Shown here in pieces: positions 1 to 12,485 of a stretch of DNA of 64,000 nt. The notes below the pieces were generated by a model, which worked only from the letters and a program-made list of their open reading frames with translations, did not search any database and was not told where the DNA came from. This DNA comes from Salvia splendens. Its lineage: Eukaryota > Streptophyta > Magnoliopsida > Lamiales > Lamiaceae. The first letter of the stretch is position 1, and the number at the start of each line of letters is the position of its first letter. The DNA is taken from NCBI RefSeq assembly GCF_004379255.2, contig NC_056032.1, positions 31,903,322 to 31,967,321 on the forward strand, read 5' to 3'. Made by a program: the position numbers and the translations under genes.

Positions 1-105
1 ACTTGGATTGCTCGTATTTCGGCTCAACTTGCTCACTGGACATGCAAGATCAGGTCGGGTGCAGTTTGTGATAAACATCATACTCCCTATGATCCTTGCA
101 TATTC

Positions 106-1663
106 TTATTGAGCAATAGGCTCACCCGTGTGCACCCTCAAATGCACATTTGGGTCCAATGGAGTCTTAGCTGGCTCACAATCAAATGATCGGAACTTCT
201 TGAGCACTTTCTCAGCGTAGTGAGATTGTGTCAAAGTAATTGCCTCGTGATCTATTACAATCTTGATTCCAAGAATCACATCAGCTAGACCCATATCTTT
301 CATGTCGAAATTTCTTTTCAACAGATTTTTCATTTCGTTTATAATGCGATTATTACTGCCCATAATCAACATATCGTCTACATAAAGACACACAATAACA
401 AACCCATTATCTGTGTTTTTAATGTAAATACACTTATCACACTCGTTGATAGTAAATCCATTTGACAACATCACTTTGTCAAACTTCAAGTGCCATTGCA
501 ATGCGCTTGCTTTAATCCATATAGAGACCTCACTAGTTTGGATACCTTCCTTTCTTGGCCAGGTACAACAAACCCTTCAGGTTGCTCCATATATATCTCT
601 TATTCCAATTCACCGTTCAGAAATGAAGTTTTCACATTTATTTGATGAATCTCAAGATTGTGCAATGAAGCAATCGCAAGAAGCATCCGAATAGAAGTGA
701 TTCTTGTAACCGGTGAATAGGTATCAAAGAAGTCGTATCCTTCTTTCTGCTTAAAGCCTTTCACGACTAAGCGAGCTTTGTACTTATCAATAGTACCATC
801 ATCTTTATATTTCCTTCTCAGGATCCACTTGCACCCTAAAGGCTTACAACCTTCTGGCAAGTCCACTAACACCCATGTGTCATTTCTCATGATTGATTCA
901 ATTTCACTATTGATCGCTTCTAGCCAGAATGGTGCATCTGGGCCAGACAGAGCTTCTGCTAGTGACTTTGGCTCATCATCCAACATAAAAGTAATAAAGT
1001 CGGGACCAAAGGTCTTTGCAACTCTGGCTCTTTTGCTACGTCTTGGTTCTTCATTCTCAGGACTTGGCTTCGTCCTTTCCAGAGAATGAGAACTAGTAGC
1101 TTCATCCACCATCTTTCAGCGTGGACATCATGGATTATGATTTGCTGTTCTTCGGCTTGCGCCAAAATTGGACGAGAGTCCGCCATCTTGTAGTCCAAAA
1201 ATTTTGCAACTACATACTTTTTTGTACCGGCGTCCTCGAAGCGATACTTCTTGTCAAGAGCCTTCCACAATTCTTTTGAGGTCTTAGTCCCTACGAAGAT
1301 AGAATAAAGACTATCCTCTAAGCAGTTCAGGATGTAATTCTTGCACAAGAAATCGCCTTGATGCCAAGCATCATAGGCATTCCGGGCATGGAAGTTCGTC
1401 TCTTCCTCAGATACGACTGGCGCATCTTCCGTGAGGAAGTTGGCAACACCTAACGTAGTTAGGTAGAACAACATCTTTTGTTGCCAACGTTTAAATTCAG
1501 AGCCCTTAAATTTCTCTGGCTTATCGGCCTGAGGCATCACCCTCGAGGTCGAAACAGGTGTCAACACCGATGTTTTGGCAGCAGCAAAAGTAGATCCATT
1601 TTGTTGGTGTTCGTTTCCTCCAGCTCTATAGTTTCCGTTCATTATAGCTTCGGTCGACATCAC
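106..1663 (-). pseudogene. Ty1/copia gag-reverse transcriptase remnant, internally deleted
   Basis: Reading on the minus strand from 1663, a copia gag start is visible: a UBN2-like region containing FKRWQQKMLFYLTTLG and SKELWKALDKKY. At about 1113 the frame jumps directly into the N-terminal copia reverse transcriptase (RVT_2), with KPLGCKWILRRKYKDDGTID, then KARLVVKGFKQKEGYDF and SPVTR. A further frame break near 500-600 separates this from the C-terminal RT block (106-501), which keeps the catalytic YVDD motif and the LTQSHYAEKVLKKF stretch. The gag zinc knuckle, protease and integrase are missing, so a deletion of probably about 2 kb joined gag to RT. The RNase H region would lie beyond the left window edge. 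The element is dead because of the deletion and frameshifts. Its 5' LTR lies immediately upstream at 1692-2604. Confidence 0.9.
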
Positions 1664-1691
1664 CTAGAGTACAACTAATTTGTCTTGCGAC

Positions 1692-2604
1692 TGTTGTATA
1701 AAATTGGGAAAATTCCCGAGCCGTTTACAGGCAGTACTCTAACTATTACAACCGAAGAGCAATACGAATACAAGTGAAATGGAAATTACAATAAAAATAG
1801 AAAATAACCGTACAAACAATACGTCGAGTCGAGGAAAGCCCTCTTTCCGCAAGATAAATTACGCTCCGGCTAGTGCTAACGGATTGGCGTAGTGTCCCCA
1901 AAGATAAAATAACTTTGTCCTAGTGAGTAGAAGCACCTCAAACTCACTAGGCACCGGCGAACTTTCGGAGTTTTGAGAAAATGAGGAGACGATGCTCCTA
2001 TAGTGGCTATATGAGAATGAGAGAACTAGTTTAGAGAGGAAATTGAGATGTTGTGATGTTGATGTTATTATAATTTCCCCTTCAACGTCCACACATATAT
2101 ATAGGCTTAGGAAAGGATGAAGTGATAATCATCTTGAACTTTGCTTCCACAAAAGGTGATCATTTTTTTATTTTACTACTTAAGAAGTAGTTATCGAGTT
2201 GATAACTAAGTGGTTATCAAATTGATAAAAATATGGGCAATAGACAATGGGTATAACACGAAAATAAAGACAAAATTGGTAAAGTAAGAGAGGAGATGAG
2301 AATGGCATGGTAAAGTAAGAGATGGGAGGATAATGGTAGTTAAAGTAGTGTCAGTGGATAGTGAAATCTATATTATTATATTGATATGACTTTTTAAAAA
2401 TAGAATGCACATACTTTTTAGGGACGAACGGAAATAGAAATTGTATATATTTTTATGGATAGAGGAAATATATTTTATGGGACAAAAGAGTATATAAATT
2501 TGAACGAAATTTATCTGGACATCGAGTGATGTCTCAAGTTAATAATTTCTCTATGAAAAAGGATCTCAAATAAAAACTTTATTTTTCATTAACAAGGCCC
2601 AACA
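1692..2604 (-). repeat. 5' LTR of the copia element
   Basis: This sequence starts directly outside the gag leader with TGTTG and can be followed to CCCAACA, so it shows the inverted TGTTG/CAACA ends of a copia LTR. The stretch around 1828-1915 (gtcgaggaaagccctctttc and the following cgcaaga, then tccccaaagataaaa) matches the same block in the TSD-flanked solo LTR at 40540-41688. A TATA-like tatatatag lies at about 2094-2102 on the minus strand. The inner end is well supported. The outer end at 2604 is inferred from the terminal motif only, because the far TSD is outside the window. Confidence 0.6.
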
Positions 2605-2685
2605 AAATTCACATAACCTCGAGGGCCCGAGACACTTTTTCTTAAGTGGAGTTTGAAGCTTGATATCCAATGTTCACTTATAGAA

Positions 2686-3697
2686 GAGTGAACTATATAA
2701 ATGGTACATGATCTTCCACTTTCGTACATAAATGGTACTTGATCTTTATTTTATAGCGTTTTTGGTATCTATAAATCACATTTTTGGTACCTGATGCAAT
2801 TTTCACCCCAAAATATCCTCTAAACAAATTCATTTTTCCATTTGTGTCATAAAGGATATTTTGGACATTGACAAAACTAGTACCAAAAGTGATATTATAA
2901 TATCTTCTCTCATTCTCCTCACTCTTTATACTATTATTATTAATCAATATTAATATTATTATTTTGATGTTATAAATTAATAATTAATTTATTTTTTAAT
3001 ATCATTTAAATATACTTAATCATAATTATAGTTATAATTAAATTTAATTATTATAATAATATTATTGTTATAATAGTAAAAATTAGTAGTAATTAATATT
3101 TAATAATTATTATTTTATATTAAATTAATAACTAATCAATATAGTCTTAATCAAAATTTAAAATTGTGAATTGTATTCATAATGATAAAGAGTTGAATAT
3201 TTTTAGTTAACTATTTCAACCCTAAAATGAGTATAAATAATTTAATTAAAAATATTTAATTGATTTAATTACTTTAAATAATTAATTTAATTAGGTGTTT
3301 TGTTATTGATTTATATTATAAATGCAATTAGATGTATGTATAAAACACTAAAAAGAAAGAAGAACAAGAAGAGAAAAGAAAAAAAGAGGAAACATAAACT
3401 AAGGAGAAAAAAGAAAGAAAGGAAGATAAAATACTAAAAAGAATGAAGAAAATGAAGAAAAAAGAAAGAAGAATAAACTAAAGAAGAAAAAAAGAAATAA
3501 GAAAGAAAGAAAGAAAAAATCACATATATGGTTCTATTTAATTGAAATTTCCAAAAATATCCTCCATAACAAAAAAATCACATGTTTGGTACCTAGGGTT
3601 ATTTTTGTCTTGGGGTACCAAAAACGATATAAAATAAAGATCATGTACCATTTATGTGCGAAAGTGAAAGATCAGGTACCATTTATGTAGTCCACTC
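2686..3697. mobile_element. Mutator-like non-autonomous element (MITE), about 1.0 kb
   Basis: The ends are inverted copies of each other over roughly 80-100 bp: GAGTGAACTATATAAATGG on the left and, reverse-complemented, GAGTGGACTACATAAATGG on the right. Both continue through a second tacataaatggtac copy and ctttattttata. The element is flanked by cttatagaa (2677-2685) and cttataaaa (3698-3706), a 9-bp target duplication with one mismatch, which is the size made by Mutator-like transposases. The interior is very AT-rich, with a purine-rich A/G tract at about 3345-3515, and has no transposase. Confidence 0.75.
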
Positions 3698-3756
3698 CTT
3701 ATAAAATTAAGTGATACAGTTCAAATTTTTATATAGTAGTATTAGTTTTTAAGTTA

Positions 3757-4007
3757 CTCCCCCCGTCCCATAATAAGAATCACAATTTGCCATTTTAATC
3801 CATCTTACGATAAGAGTCACACTTCATTTCTACCATAAATGGTAAGTAGGTCTCACATTCCACTAACTTACTTCACTAACATTTTATTATAAAACCAATA
3901 CAAAAAGTGGGTCTCATATTCCACTAACTTTTCCGACCCACTATTCTTTACATTTCTTAAAATCCATGCCCACAATAAGAGTGACTCCTATTGTGGGACG
4001 GATGGAG
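3757..4007. mobile_element. Stowaway-type MITE
   Basis: The left end is CTCCCCCCGTCCCATAATAA and the right end reads ATTGTGGGACGGATGGAG, inverted copies of the Stowaway CTCCCTCCGTCCC terminus. TA flanks both sides. Length is 251 bp with no coding capacity. Confidence 0.85.
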
Positions 4008-4096
4008 TATAATTTGCAGATCACTTAAATGTTCGTGACAAAAAAAAACTCGGCCGCCGTAAGCCCATGCCTTTACTAGATCCGCCCATGCTCATA

Positions 4097-4374
4097 CTCC
4101 ATTTGTCTCTAAAAAATAGACAACATTTAGTATGAGTTTTAATGCATAATTAGTAAAGTAAAAAAGAGAGATAGAAAGAAAAAGTGATTGGAGTATTGGT
4201 AGTGGAGAAAGAAAAAGAATGTGGGTCCTACTTTTTTATATTAATTTTATAATAAAATGTGAGTAGAAAAATGTTAGTGGAATGTGGACCATTTATGAAA
4301 TATTTCAACCGGGACTCCTAAAGTGGGACACCCAAAAATGGTAAACCGGGACTCCTAAAGTGGGACGGAGGGAG
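4097..4374. mobile_element. Stowaway-type MITE with a duplicated end
   Basis: It starts CTCCATTTGTCTC and ends AAGTGGGACGGAGGGAG, flanked by TA. The subterminal phrase cgggactcctaaagtgggac occurs twice (about 4311-4330 and 4347-4366), so the right terminus was duplicated. A short relic ending ctttactagatccgccc at about 4070-4088 resembles the end of the hAT MITE at 22439-22626. Confidence 0.8.
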
Positions 4375-4592
4375 TACTAGTTTTACCATTTTGGGCCGCA
4401 ACCCACAATTCACTAACACTCATTTCAATATTTTTTCGTATCTCTCTCTTACTTTTTCTTATTTCTTTCTTACTTTACTAATTACGTATTAAAACTCGTA
4501 AACTAGTAAACAAAGGTATTAGTATATAAAAAAGTAGGAAAAAAAAGATACTCCTAATAGAATATGATTGTCACTTTATACATTACTTCTAA

Positions 4593-5195
4593 GAGTGTCC
4601 ACAATAATGTGGACAAGCCCAGGCACAGCCACAAAAAACTCTTCCACTAGCCATAAAAACTTGTCCACAGCCACAAAAACTTTTCCAGCCCAATAGTGGA
4701 CTTGTCCCTAGCCACAAATTGCATTACTTTATCAATTGTTAGCACAAATCACATTATTTTATCACAAAAAGCTGGAAATTCAAAAAAAAAAAAAAAGTGG
4801 CCGGCGTCGCGGTAGCTCGTCGGGCTGTGCTATAGGCCGTCGCGGCCCCGGTCCCTGTGCCCCGTCCTCGCCAACTACTTGGCGCGCCTGCGTCCTCCCC
4901 CCCCGCGTGCCTTGGCCGCCCGCGTCCTCCCCTATAGACAAGGGCGGACACATGTATAATAAGGGTGGGGCTAAAGCCCTTAACAAATTTATCTTCTAAC
5001 CTTTTTTATTTTGTAAAATTTTAAAATTTATCCAAGTTTAACACAAATTATTATGTAAAAGCCCCGATAAATATTCTAAAATACCTAAAAGTATACTTCA
5101 AAATAAAATTTAGTAATTTCAGCCCTTATCGTCATTTATTTCTGCGTCCGCCCCTGCCTATAGACAGCCGCGGCGGCTCACCACTGTGGACATTC
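4593..5195. mobile_element. PIF/Harbinger-type MITE, interrupted by a hAT MITE
   Basis: The termini are GAGTGTCCACAATAATG and, reverse-complemented, GAATGTCCACAGTGGTG. They are flanked on both sides by TAA (4590-4592 and 5196-5198), the 3-bp TWA-type duplication of PIF/Harbinger elements. The ends resemble those of the larger Harbinger elements at 12.5-21.3 kb. There is a GC-rich internal block at 4797-4935. The element is split by the hAT MITE at 4939-5156. Confidence 0.8.
4939..5156. mobile_element. hAT-type MITE nested in a Harbinger MITE
   Basis: The ends are CAAGGGCGGACACA and, reverse-complemented, CAGGGGCGGACGCA. They are flanked by a perfect 8-bp duplication, cctataga (4931-4938 and 5157-5164). 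Both the TIR type and the 8-bp TSD are hAT hallmarks. At 218 bp it has no coding capacity. It is younger than the Harbinger MITE that it interrupts. Confidence 0.88.
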
Positions 5196-5433
5196 TAAAG
5201 GAAAGTGCCCGGGGGAACACTAATTTTTTTAAATAAAGATATTGTTCTTTATAATATTGTAACTTTTTGATACGGAATAATTTTTTTTTAAAGAGTGAAT
5301 TAATTTGCGGGACATGAAAATTATAGAGCAATCAAACTTAAAGCACCTTTCACAATCTATAAACTGATTTACGTCAAATTCTTTAACATTTCATAATTCT
5401 AACCTTTTTTAATCGAAAAATGTACACTTACAT

Positions 5434-6942
5434 ACGCACGGACAAACCGGTGCTGCGGTTCCGAACCGCCGGACGGTTCAGCGGTTCACACGGTCCGGTT
5501 CAGGTTCAACGAAATGCGAAATTGGAACCGCCGGTTCAACGGTTAAACCGGTGGTTCAACCGAAGTTTAAAAAAAATATTTTATTTATAAAAATTAATTT
5601 TTATATTTAAAAACAATTTTTACAAATAAATGAATACAAGAAATTCATAATAGCCCATATATATTTGATGGGCTTGTGAATTTATGAAATCATTCTAGGT
5701 TGTTTCTCTTTTATAGAGACATCCTTGAATATTTTTTGTTTCACTTTCAATGTAGGACAAAATACGTTGAAGTTTCTTTTATAACTACATGTTTAGATCA
5801 TTCATTTATCTTTTTCCAATGTGAGATACAAAACTTTCTTTTGTTTTCTACTTTTCTTTATTTTTTACTACGGAGTACATTTTATTATTCACTAACTTTA
5901 TCTCTATTTTTGTTATGATTATTTTTCTAAGACAAATTTATAGATAATAATAGCATCAACTAGAATAGTTTAATTAAATTTGAATGTTGCATGTTGCTAA
6001 TAATTTGTATATTTATAGAATACGGACGTGTTCAAATAATTGGATTTAAATGTAAGTATGTTGCTAATTTTTCTCAATATACTGATTAAAATATGAAAAA
6101 AATAACAATTAATATAATTGGTATAATAATGATAAAAATAGATTACTAAAGAATGATTTGTTTAGTGGTATAATATAGTTTATATATTTATATATTTATA
6201 TACTAGTAGTAGACTAATAGTATGATTTTGTATAATAGTTGTTATTCTAATAGATGTAGTATAATTTATATAAATAAGATTATTATTTGTGAATATATTC
6301 TTGATAGATAAGAATAAACACTTATTGAGTAATATGATTTGTATATAGCTAAATAATTATTCATATTATAGTTATCGCTAGAATAATACAATTTGTATAA
6401 TAATTATTCTCTTAATGTGTATAATGGTATTTATTAGTTAACATACACATAAACTTATACACAAACAAATCGAAAATGATAAAGAATTAAAGAATAATAC
6501 TTTATGTAATTATATTTATTGTTAAGTTATAATAATAGAAGATAGTCAAGATATAAACTAATATAAACAAAGATGATGGAGATATATCATGTACTTATAA
6601 ATAAGGAGTTTTATCCCGCATTGAAAGAAATAGCAAAACATCTAAGAACATGTAGCTATAAAAGGGAATCATCCAATACACTCTTTTTTCAACCCAAAGG
6701 CTCAAGTCCAACATTAAGTGTAAATTGTAACTTATAAGTTGTGACTTGTAGTCTCGTTGAAATAAACACTAAAACGAGAAGAAAAAAAAATTTATGAACC
6801 GCCGAACCGGCCCTGAACCAACGGTTTCGGCAAAAAACTGGCGGTTTTGAACCGCCACCAGAACTGCCGATTTTTTGAACCGGAACCGGAACCTCCAGGG
6901 AAATCTGGAACCGTGAACGGTTTTCGAACCGTGCGCATGCTT
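5434..6942. mobile_element. Non-autonomous hAT element with AACCGG-rich ends
   Basis: A perfect 8-bp duplication acttacat flanks it (5426-5433 and 6943-6950). Both ends are packed with AACCGGCGGTTC-like words (5450-5560 and 6790-6930). The right terminus, reverse-complemented, reads AAGCATGCGCACGGTTCGAA and resembles the autonomous hAT terminus TAGAGATGCCCACGGTTCG at 63192. The left terminus ACGCACGG appears shortened. The 1.2-kb interior is AT-rich and I see no transposase, so this looks like a deletion or replacement derivative that would need transposase in trans. Confidence 0.8.
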
Positions 6943-6950
6943 ACTTACAT

Positions 6951-7608
6951 GTATATATCTTTCCAGAATTCTAACCATTTCTTCTTTTTAACACTGTCGG
7001 TTGAACTTTATTTATGTGTTCACCAAATAGTAATTTCATCTATATCTAATTTCTACCCAAATAGGAAAGCAAAGCACTTGCCTGTTTTAAATACTACTTG
7101 TTAGTAATTAATAAATGTACACATGCATCTAGGCACTTGCGTATATTGCTCAATACTTGGATTCTTAGAATGACATCTAACCTCCATGCATCCCGTACAA
7201 AACCAAGGTAAAATTTCATAAAAGACAAACTACCCTATTAATTGATTGGTGGCATAAATCTAATTAAGTTGCATAAGTCAATTCAATTTCCGGCAATTCT
7301 ATTGTCTTACCCTACCGGACCAACTCTTAAATATCAAGACACAAGTCAAACCTACCCAACTATATTTTCTTCGATACCAAACTAACATATCGATCGACAC
7401 CTGTTCCATAAATTAGTTAATAATTAAATACTTCATCCGTCTCATAAAAATATATGCATTTTTTTATTTATGGAAGTGGTCTCTAACTCATTATTCATAT
7501 ACATCTATACCACTATGACACTAGTTTAACTACCATTCTGATCCTTTCTTTTATTTTATCAATTCTATATTAATTCTCGTTTAATTTTAAAATGCATCTA
7601 TTTTTATA
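6951..7608. other. Gene-free spacer upstream of the glycosyltransferase gene
   Basis: No convincing coding sequence is visible. The last part (about 7428-7608) looks like a decayed Stowaway MITE: it has cttcatccgtctcat at its left side and the matching aaaatgcat words near 7590. It abuts the better preserved MITE at 7609. Confidence 0.5.
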
Positions 7609-7839
7609 CTCCCCCGTTCTATAGTAGTAGAGTTATTTTGTCAATTTTAGTACGTTCCGAGTCATTTCACTTTTTAATAAAAGTCAACACATTTCTGTTC
7701 AACTACTTGACTCTCTCTTAATCTCTCTACCTTTTTTTTCTTTCCTACTTTATTCTTTTGTTACTTAACTCATTTAATACAATTTTTTTAAATCTCCGTG
7801 CCGAAAAGAAATGCCTTCACTATAATGGAACGGAGTGAG
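7609..7839. mobile_element. Stowaway-type MITE in the promoter or 5' UTR of the DUF604 gene
   Basis: The left end is CTCCCCCGTTCTATAGTAG and the right end TATAATGGAACGGAGTGAG, with TA flanks. It ends only 75 bp before the likely ATG at 7915, so it probably lies in the 5' UTR or core promoter. Its last part contains ATGs in frame with the gene, which would artificially extend the reading frame to 7798. Confidence 0.85.
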
Positions 7840-7914
7840 TACTTAGCTGGGAGTGTATATGCAAGTAGTAATTCCACAACCTCCAAAACCGAATCAACGG
7901 AAAATAAAACAGGC

Positions 7915-9610
7915 ATGGCGCACCAATCAAAAAACTCGACTCCACACTCCATCAAACCCTTGAAACATCTCTCCTTCAAATTCCCAGGTTTTGGCCGGAA
8001 ATCCCTCTCACTAATCTCCATTCTCGCCGTATTTTCACTCTGTTTCATCTCATCTTTCCTCCGCCCTCAGCGCATCAACGCTGTCTCCGCCGCCGAATCA
8101 GACACCAACATATCGCACATCCTCTTCGGCATCAGCGGCTCCGCCAAGACATGGCGCCGCCGCCGCCACTACTCCGAGCTATGGTGGCGCCCGAACTCCA
8201 CCCGCGGCTTCGTCTGGCTGGACGAGGCCGCCCCCGAGAACTGGCCAGACTCATCGCCTCCGTACAAAATCTCAGCCGACACAGCCCGGTTCAAGTACAC
8301 GTGCTGGTACGGGTCGAGGTCGGCCGTGCGGATCGCCCGCATCGTGAAGGAGAGCTTCGACCTCGGCCAGCGAGACGTCAGGTGGTTCGTCATGGGAGAC
8401 GACGACACCGTTTTCTTCACCCGCAATTTGGTCAGCGTTTTGAGGAAATACGACCACCGCCAGATGTATTACATCGGCGGCATCTCCGAGAGCGTGGACC
8501 AGGATGTCGTCCATTCCTACACTATGGGCTACGGCGGGGGCGGCTTCGCCATCAGCCGCCCCATGGCCGCAGCCCTCGTCCCGATTCTCGACCGTTGCAT
8601 TGATCGCTACGCCGCGTTTTACGGCTCCGATCAGAAAATCGGGGCTTGCATCAGTGAAATCGGCGTTCCCCTCACCACAGAAGTTGGTTTTCATCAGGTT
8701 AAATAAATTGAACTATATTAGTTGTATTTTCTTTTAAAGAGGATTCAGCGTCTTACCAATTAAGACAGACAGCTTCATTGTTGCATGTATGATGTACTAT
8801 ACTATAATAAAGCAGTGCTCTATTTCATTTTTGTAGATGGATATACGTGGAAATCCGTTTGGCCTGCTTTCGGCGCATCCGTTAGCGCCACTTGTATCAC
8901 TGCACCATCTAGACTACCTTCAACCATTGTTTCGGGACACGAACAGGGTTGCATCGCTAAAGAAACTCATGGCGCCGTACGAATTCGATCCGAGCCGGCT
9001 ACTGCAGCATACATTTTGCTATGACTTAACCCGAAATTGGTCGATTTCGATTTCATGGGGCTACAATGTTCAGTTATATCCTTTCATATTGACTGCAAAA
9101 GATTTGAGCACTCCACTGCAGACATTTTTGACGTGGTCGTGGAGGCGAGGGCCCTTCACTTTCAATACTCGACTCATGAGCTTGAATCCTTGTGAAAGGC
9201 CTCTCGAGTTTCGGTTTTACGGGATCGACGAGATCGAGGGCGGATTTACATCAACGAGCTACATCAGGGACCGATCCGAATTCAGGAGGAAATGTGACAA
9301 GTTAAATTATAAGGCTGCTTATTTGTTGAAGGCCTTCAATGTCACTGCCGGCTTGCTTCATCCTCAATATTGGAACAAGGTAATTTATAAAAATGTGAAT
9401 TAGTAGATTTTATTAGGAGCGACGGCAAAGATGTGAATAAGATTTTTAAAAATGAAAATTAGGTGGATGAGGAATTATTAATGAGTTTGATAAACGCAGG
9501 CGCCAAGTAGAGAGTGTTGTCAAGTTATGAGTGGCTCGCCAATACAAAACGACGTAGTTGGAGTCAAAATCAGAGGCTGCAATCGATATGAGCCGATATC
9601 GCCTCCGTAG
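7915..9610 (+). CDS. DUF604 / GT31-like (Fringe-related) glycosyltransferase, three exons
   Basis: Exons are 7915-8697, 8837-9379 and 9500-9610. All introns are phase 0 with GT..AG, giving 478 aa. The start at 7915 is preferred because the longer frame to 7798 runs into a MITE. Residues about 31-49 form one membrane anchor after a basic N-terminus, as in Golgi type II enzymes. MGDDDT at residues 161-165 supplies the DxD-type nucleotide-sugar/metal site. GGGGFAIS, ISEIGVPLTTEVGFHQ and LLSAHPLAPLVSLHHLD are family blocks. Exon 3 encodes the conserved Cys-rich tail (APSRECCQVM) ending in SPP-stop; without it the protein would end falsely at 9403. The family is plant DUF604, related to beta-1,3-galactosyltransferases. 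Donor sugar and acceptor cannot be read from sequence. No damage is seen, so it is probably functional. Confidence 0.9.
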
Positions 9611-10744
<1,134 letters not shown>

Positions 10745-10958
10745 TTCCCTCTGTCCCACTTTAGGAGTCCCGGTTGGAATATTTCATGAATGGTATTAGG
10801 CCTCACATTCCACTAACATTTTTCCACTCACATTTTATTATAAAAATAATATAAAAAATTAGAACCCACGTTCCACTATCTTTTTCACCAACTTTTCTTT
10901 ACATTTCATAAAACTTGTGCCGAACTCAACTGAGACTCTTAAAGTGAGACGGAGGGAG
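10745..10958. mobile_element. Stowaway-type MITE
   Basis: The left end is TTCCCTCTGTCCCACTTTAG and the right end AAAGTGAGACGGAGGGAG, with TA on both sides. Length is 214 bp. The interior has the attttattataaaa words shared by most Stowaway copies in this window. Confidence 0.85.
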
Positions 10959-11435
10959 TAATAAAAATACAAAGTACTCCATCCAATATTGAAAAAGAAA
11001 ACAGGGGCGGCAGATTGAATATTTAAATTTATTCCAAATTATTAAGAATACAATTGAGATAAATAAAATACAATAAAATAAAATGCAATAAAAATTATAA
11101 ACTAACAACATAATTGAAACAAAAAATACTCCCTCCGTCCCACTTTAAGAGTCCGATCATTTTTCCATGCCCATCTTGTAAATAGCATAATAAATAATTA
11201 AAATGGAGAAATCTATACATATATAAAGTCACCGCTGTTAACTTGGGCGCCTAATTTAATAAAATATAGGGTAATCTTATTATAGATATTGAATCATGTA
11301 TTAACTACTATTTTTCTGTAATTTGATCTTAGTTATTCTAGGAATTGATATGACTGTAGCAAATGCATAAAGCTGCAACCTGCAAAATGTGTGACAGACG
11401 CAAATAGTGAAATAAAGCACAAATATAAAAAAGAT
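10959..11435. other. Spacer with a broken Stowaway end
   Basis: AT-rich. A single Stowaway terminus (CTCCCTCCGTCCCACTTTAA) begins at 11129 with no matching right end, so it is a truncated copy. No gene is seen. Confidence 0.5.
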
Positions 11436-12253
11436 GGAACATAATTTTTTGTCCACAAACTTTGTCAAAGTATATTTTAGGTCTATGAACTTGGAAAATA
11501 TCATTTGAGGTCCGTCAACTATGAGTTAATATCATTCGAAGTATTTTTTTACTATTTCAAAGTTTTTATAAACGAAAATACCCTCAATACCTTGAAGGAT
11601 ATATATTTTTAATTAATTTATCACGTACTCATATTTTTTAACGAATTTTCTAAATATAATTTAGCCTTTAATATTATCACTTAATTTTGTAACATGCAAG
11701 AAATGTTCCTTATTCAACTTTTTATAATTAAAGAATTTCAAAATATTTTTAAGATATGTATACTCGTAAAACTAATGTCACAGTCAATAGACGATACTTG
11801 AATATTAATATATTATTTAAAAATAATATCAATATATCAGTATTCAAGTATCGTCTATTGACTAGGACATTAATTTTACGAGTATACATATCTTAAAAAT
11901 ATTTTGAAATTCTTTAATTATAAAAAGTTGAATAAGGAACATTTATTGCATGTCACAAAATTAAGTGATAATATTGAAGGTTAAATTATATTTAGAAATT
12001 CATAAAAAAATATATAGTAAAGATATTCATAAAAAAATATGAGTATATGATAAGTTTATTAAAAATATATACTCTTCAAGGTATTGAGGGTATTTTCGTC
12101 CAGAAAAACTTGAAAATATTAAAAATGTACTTAGAATGATATTAACTCAGAGTTGACGGACCTAAAATAATATTTTCAAAGTTTACCCTCCTAAAATAAT
12201 ACTCTGACTGGACCAACCTAAAATGATACTCTGACTGGTCCATAAAAAATACT
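11436..12253. repeat. Fold-back repeat: long imperfect palindrome, about 0.8 kb
   Basis: The left arm (about 11436-11819) and right arm (about 11823-12253) are reverse complements over nearly their full length. For example, gtcaatagacgatacttgaa near 11783 is matched by ttcaagtatcgtctattgac at 11843-11862. Likewise ggtccgtcaactatgagtta at 11509 pairs with taactcagagttgacggacc near 12144. The loop is only a few bases around 11820. No coding capacity is seen. A transcript across it would form a very long hairpin. It fits a fold-back MITE, and no clear TSD was identified. Confidence 0.85.
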
Positions 12254-12485
12254 CATAATTTAGTGATTGATTGGGCATTTTATCCGGTAAAGGCGACTGG
12301 GGAAAAAGCTTCTCTCTATCTCATTTTTGAGCCATGCGATCTGAAAAAAAAAGAGAGGTTGTGTATCACATCCGCACATTTTACTTTTCATCATGTAAAG
12401 TGGGTGAAAACTGAAAAGAGAGAGCTGTATATTACCCACCGTAGAAAAATAAATACTACTTATACTCCAAGCTTCCCGTCATTAA

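Noticed and set aside
7798..7914. N-terminal extension of the glycosyltransferase
   Set aside because: It is translated from the Stowaway MITE. The natural start MAHQSKNS at 7915 precedes the basic region and membrane anchor.
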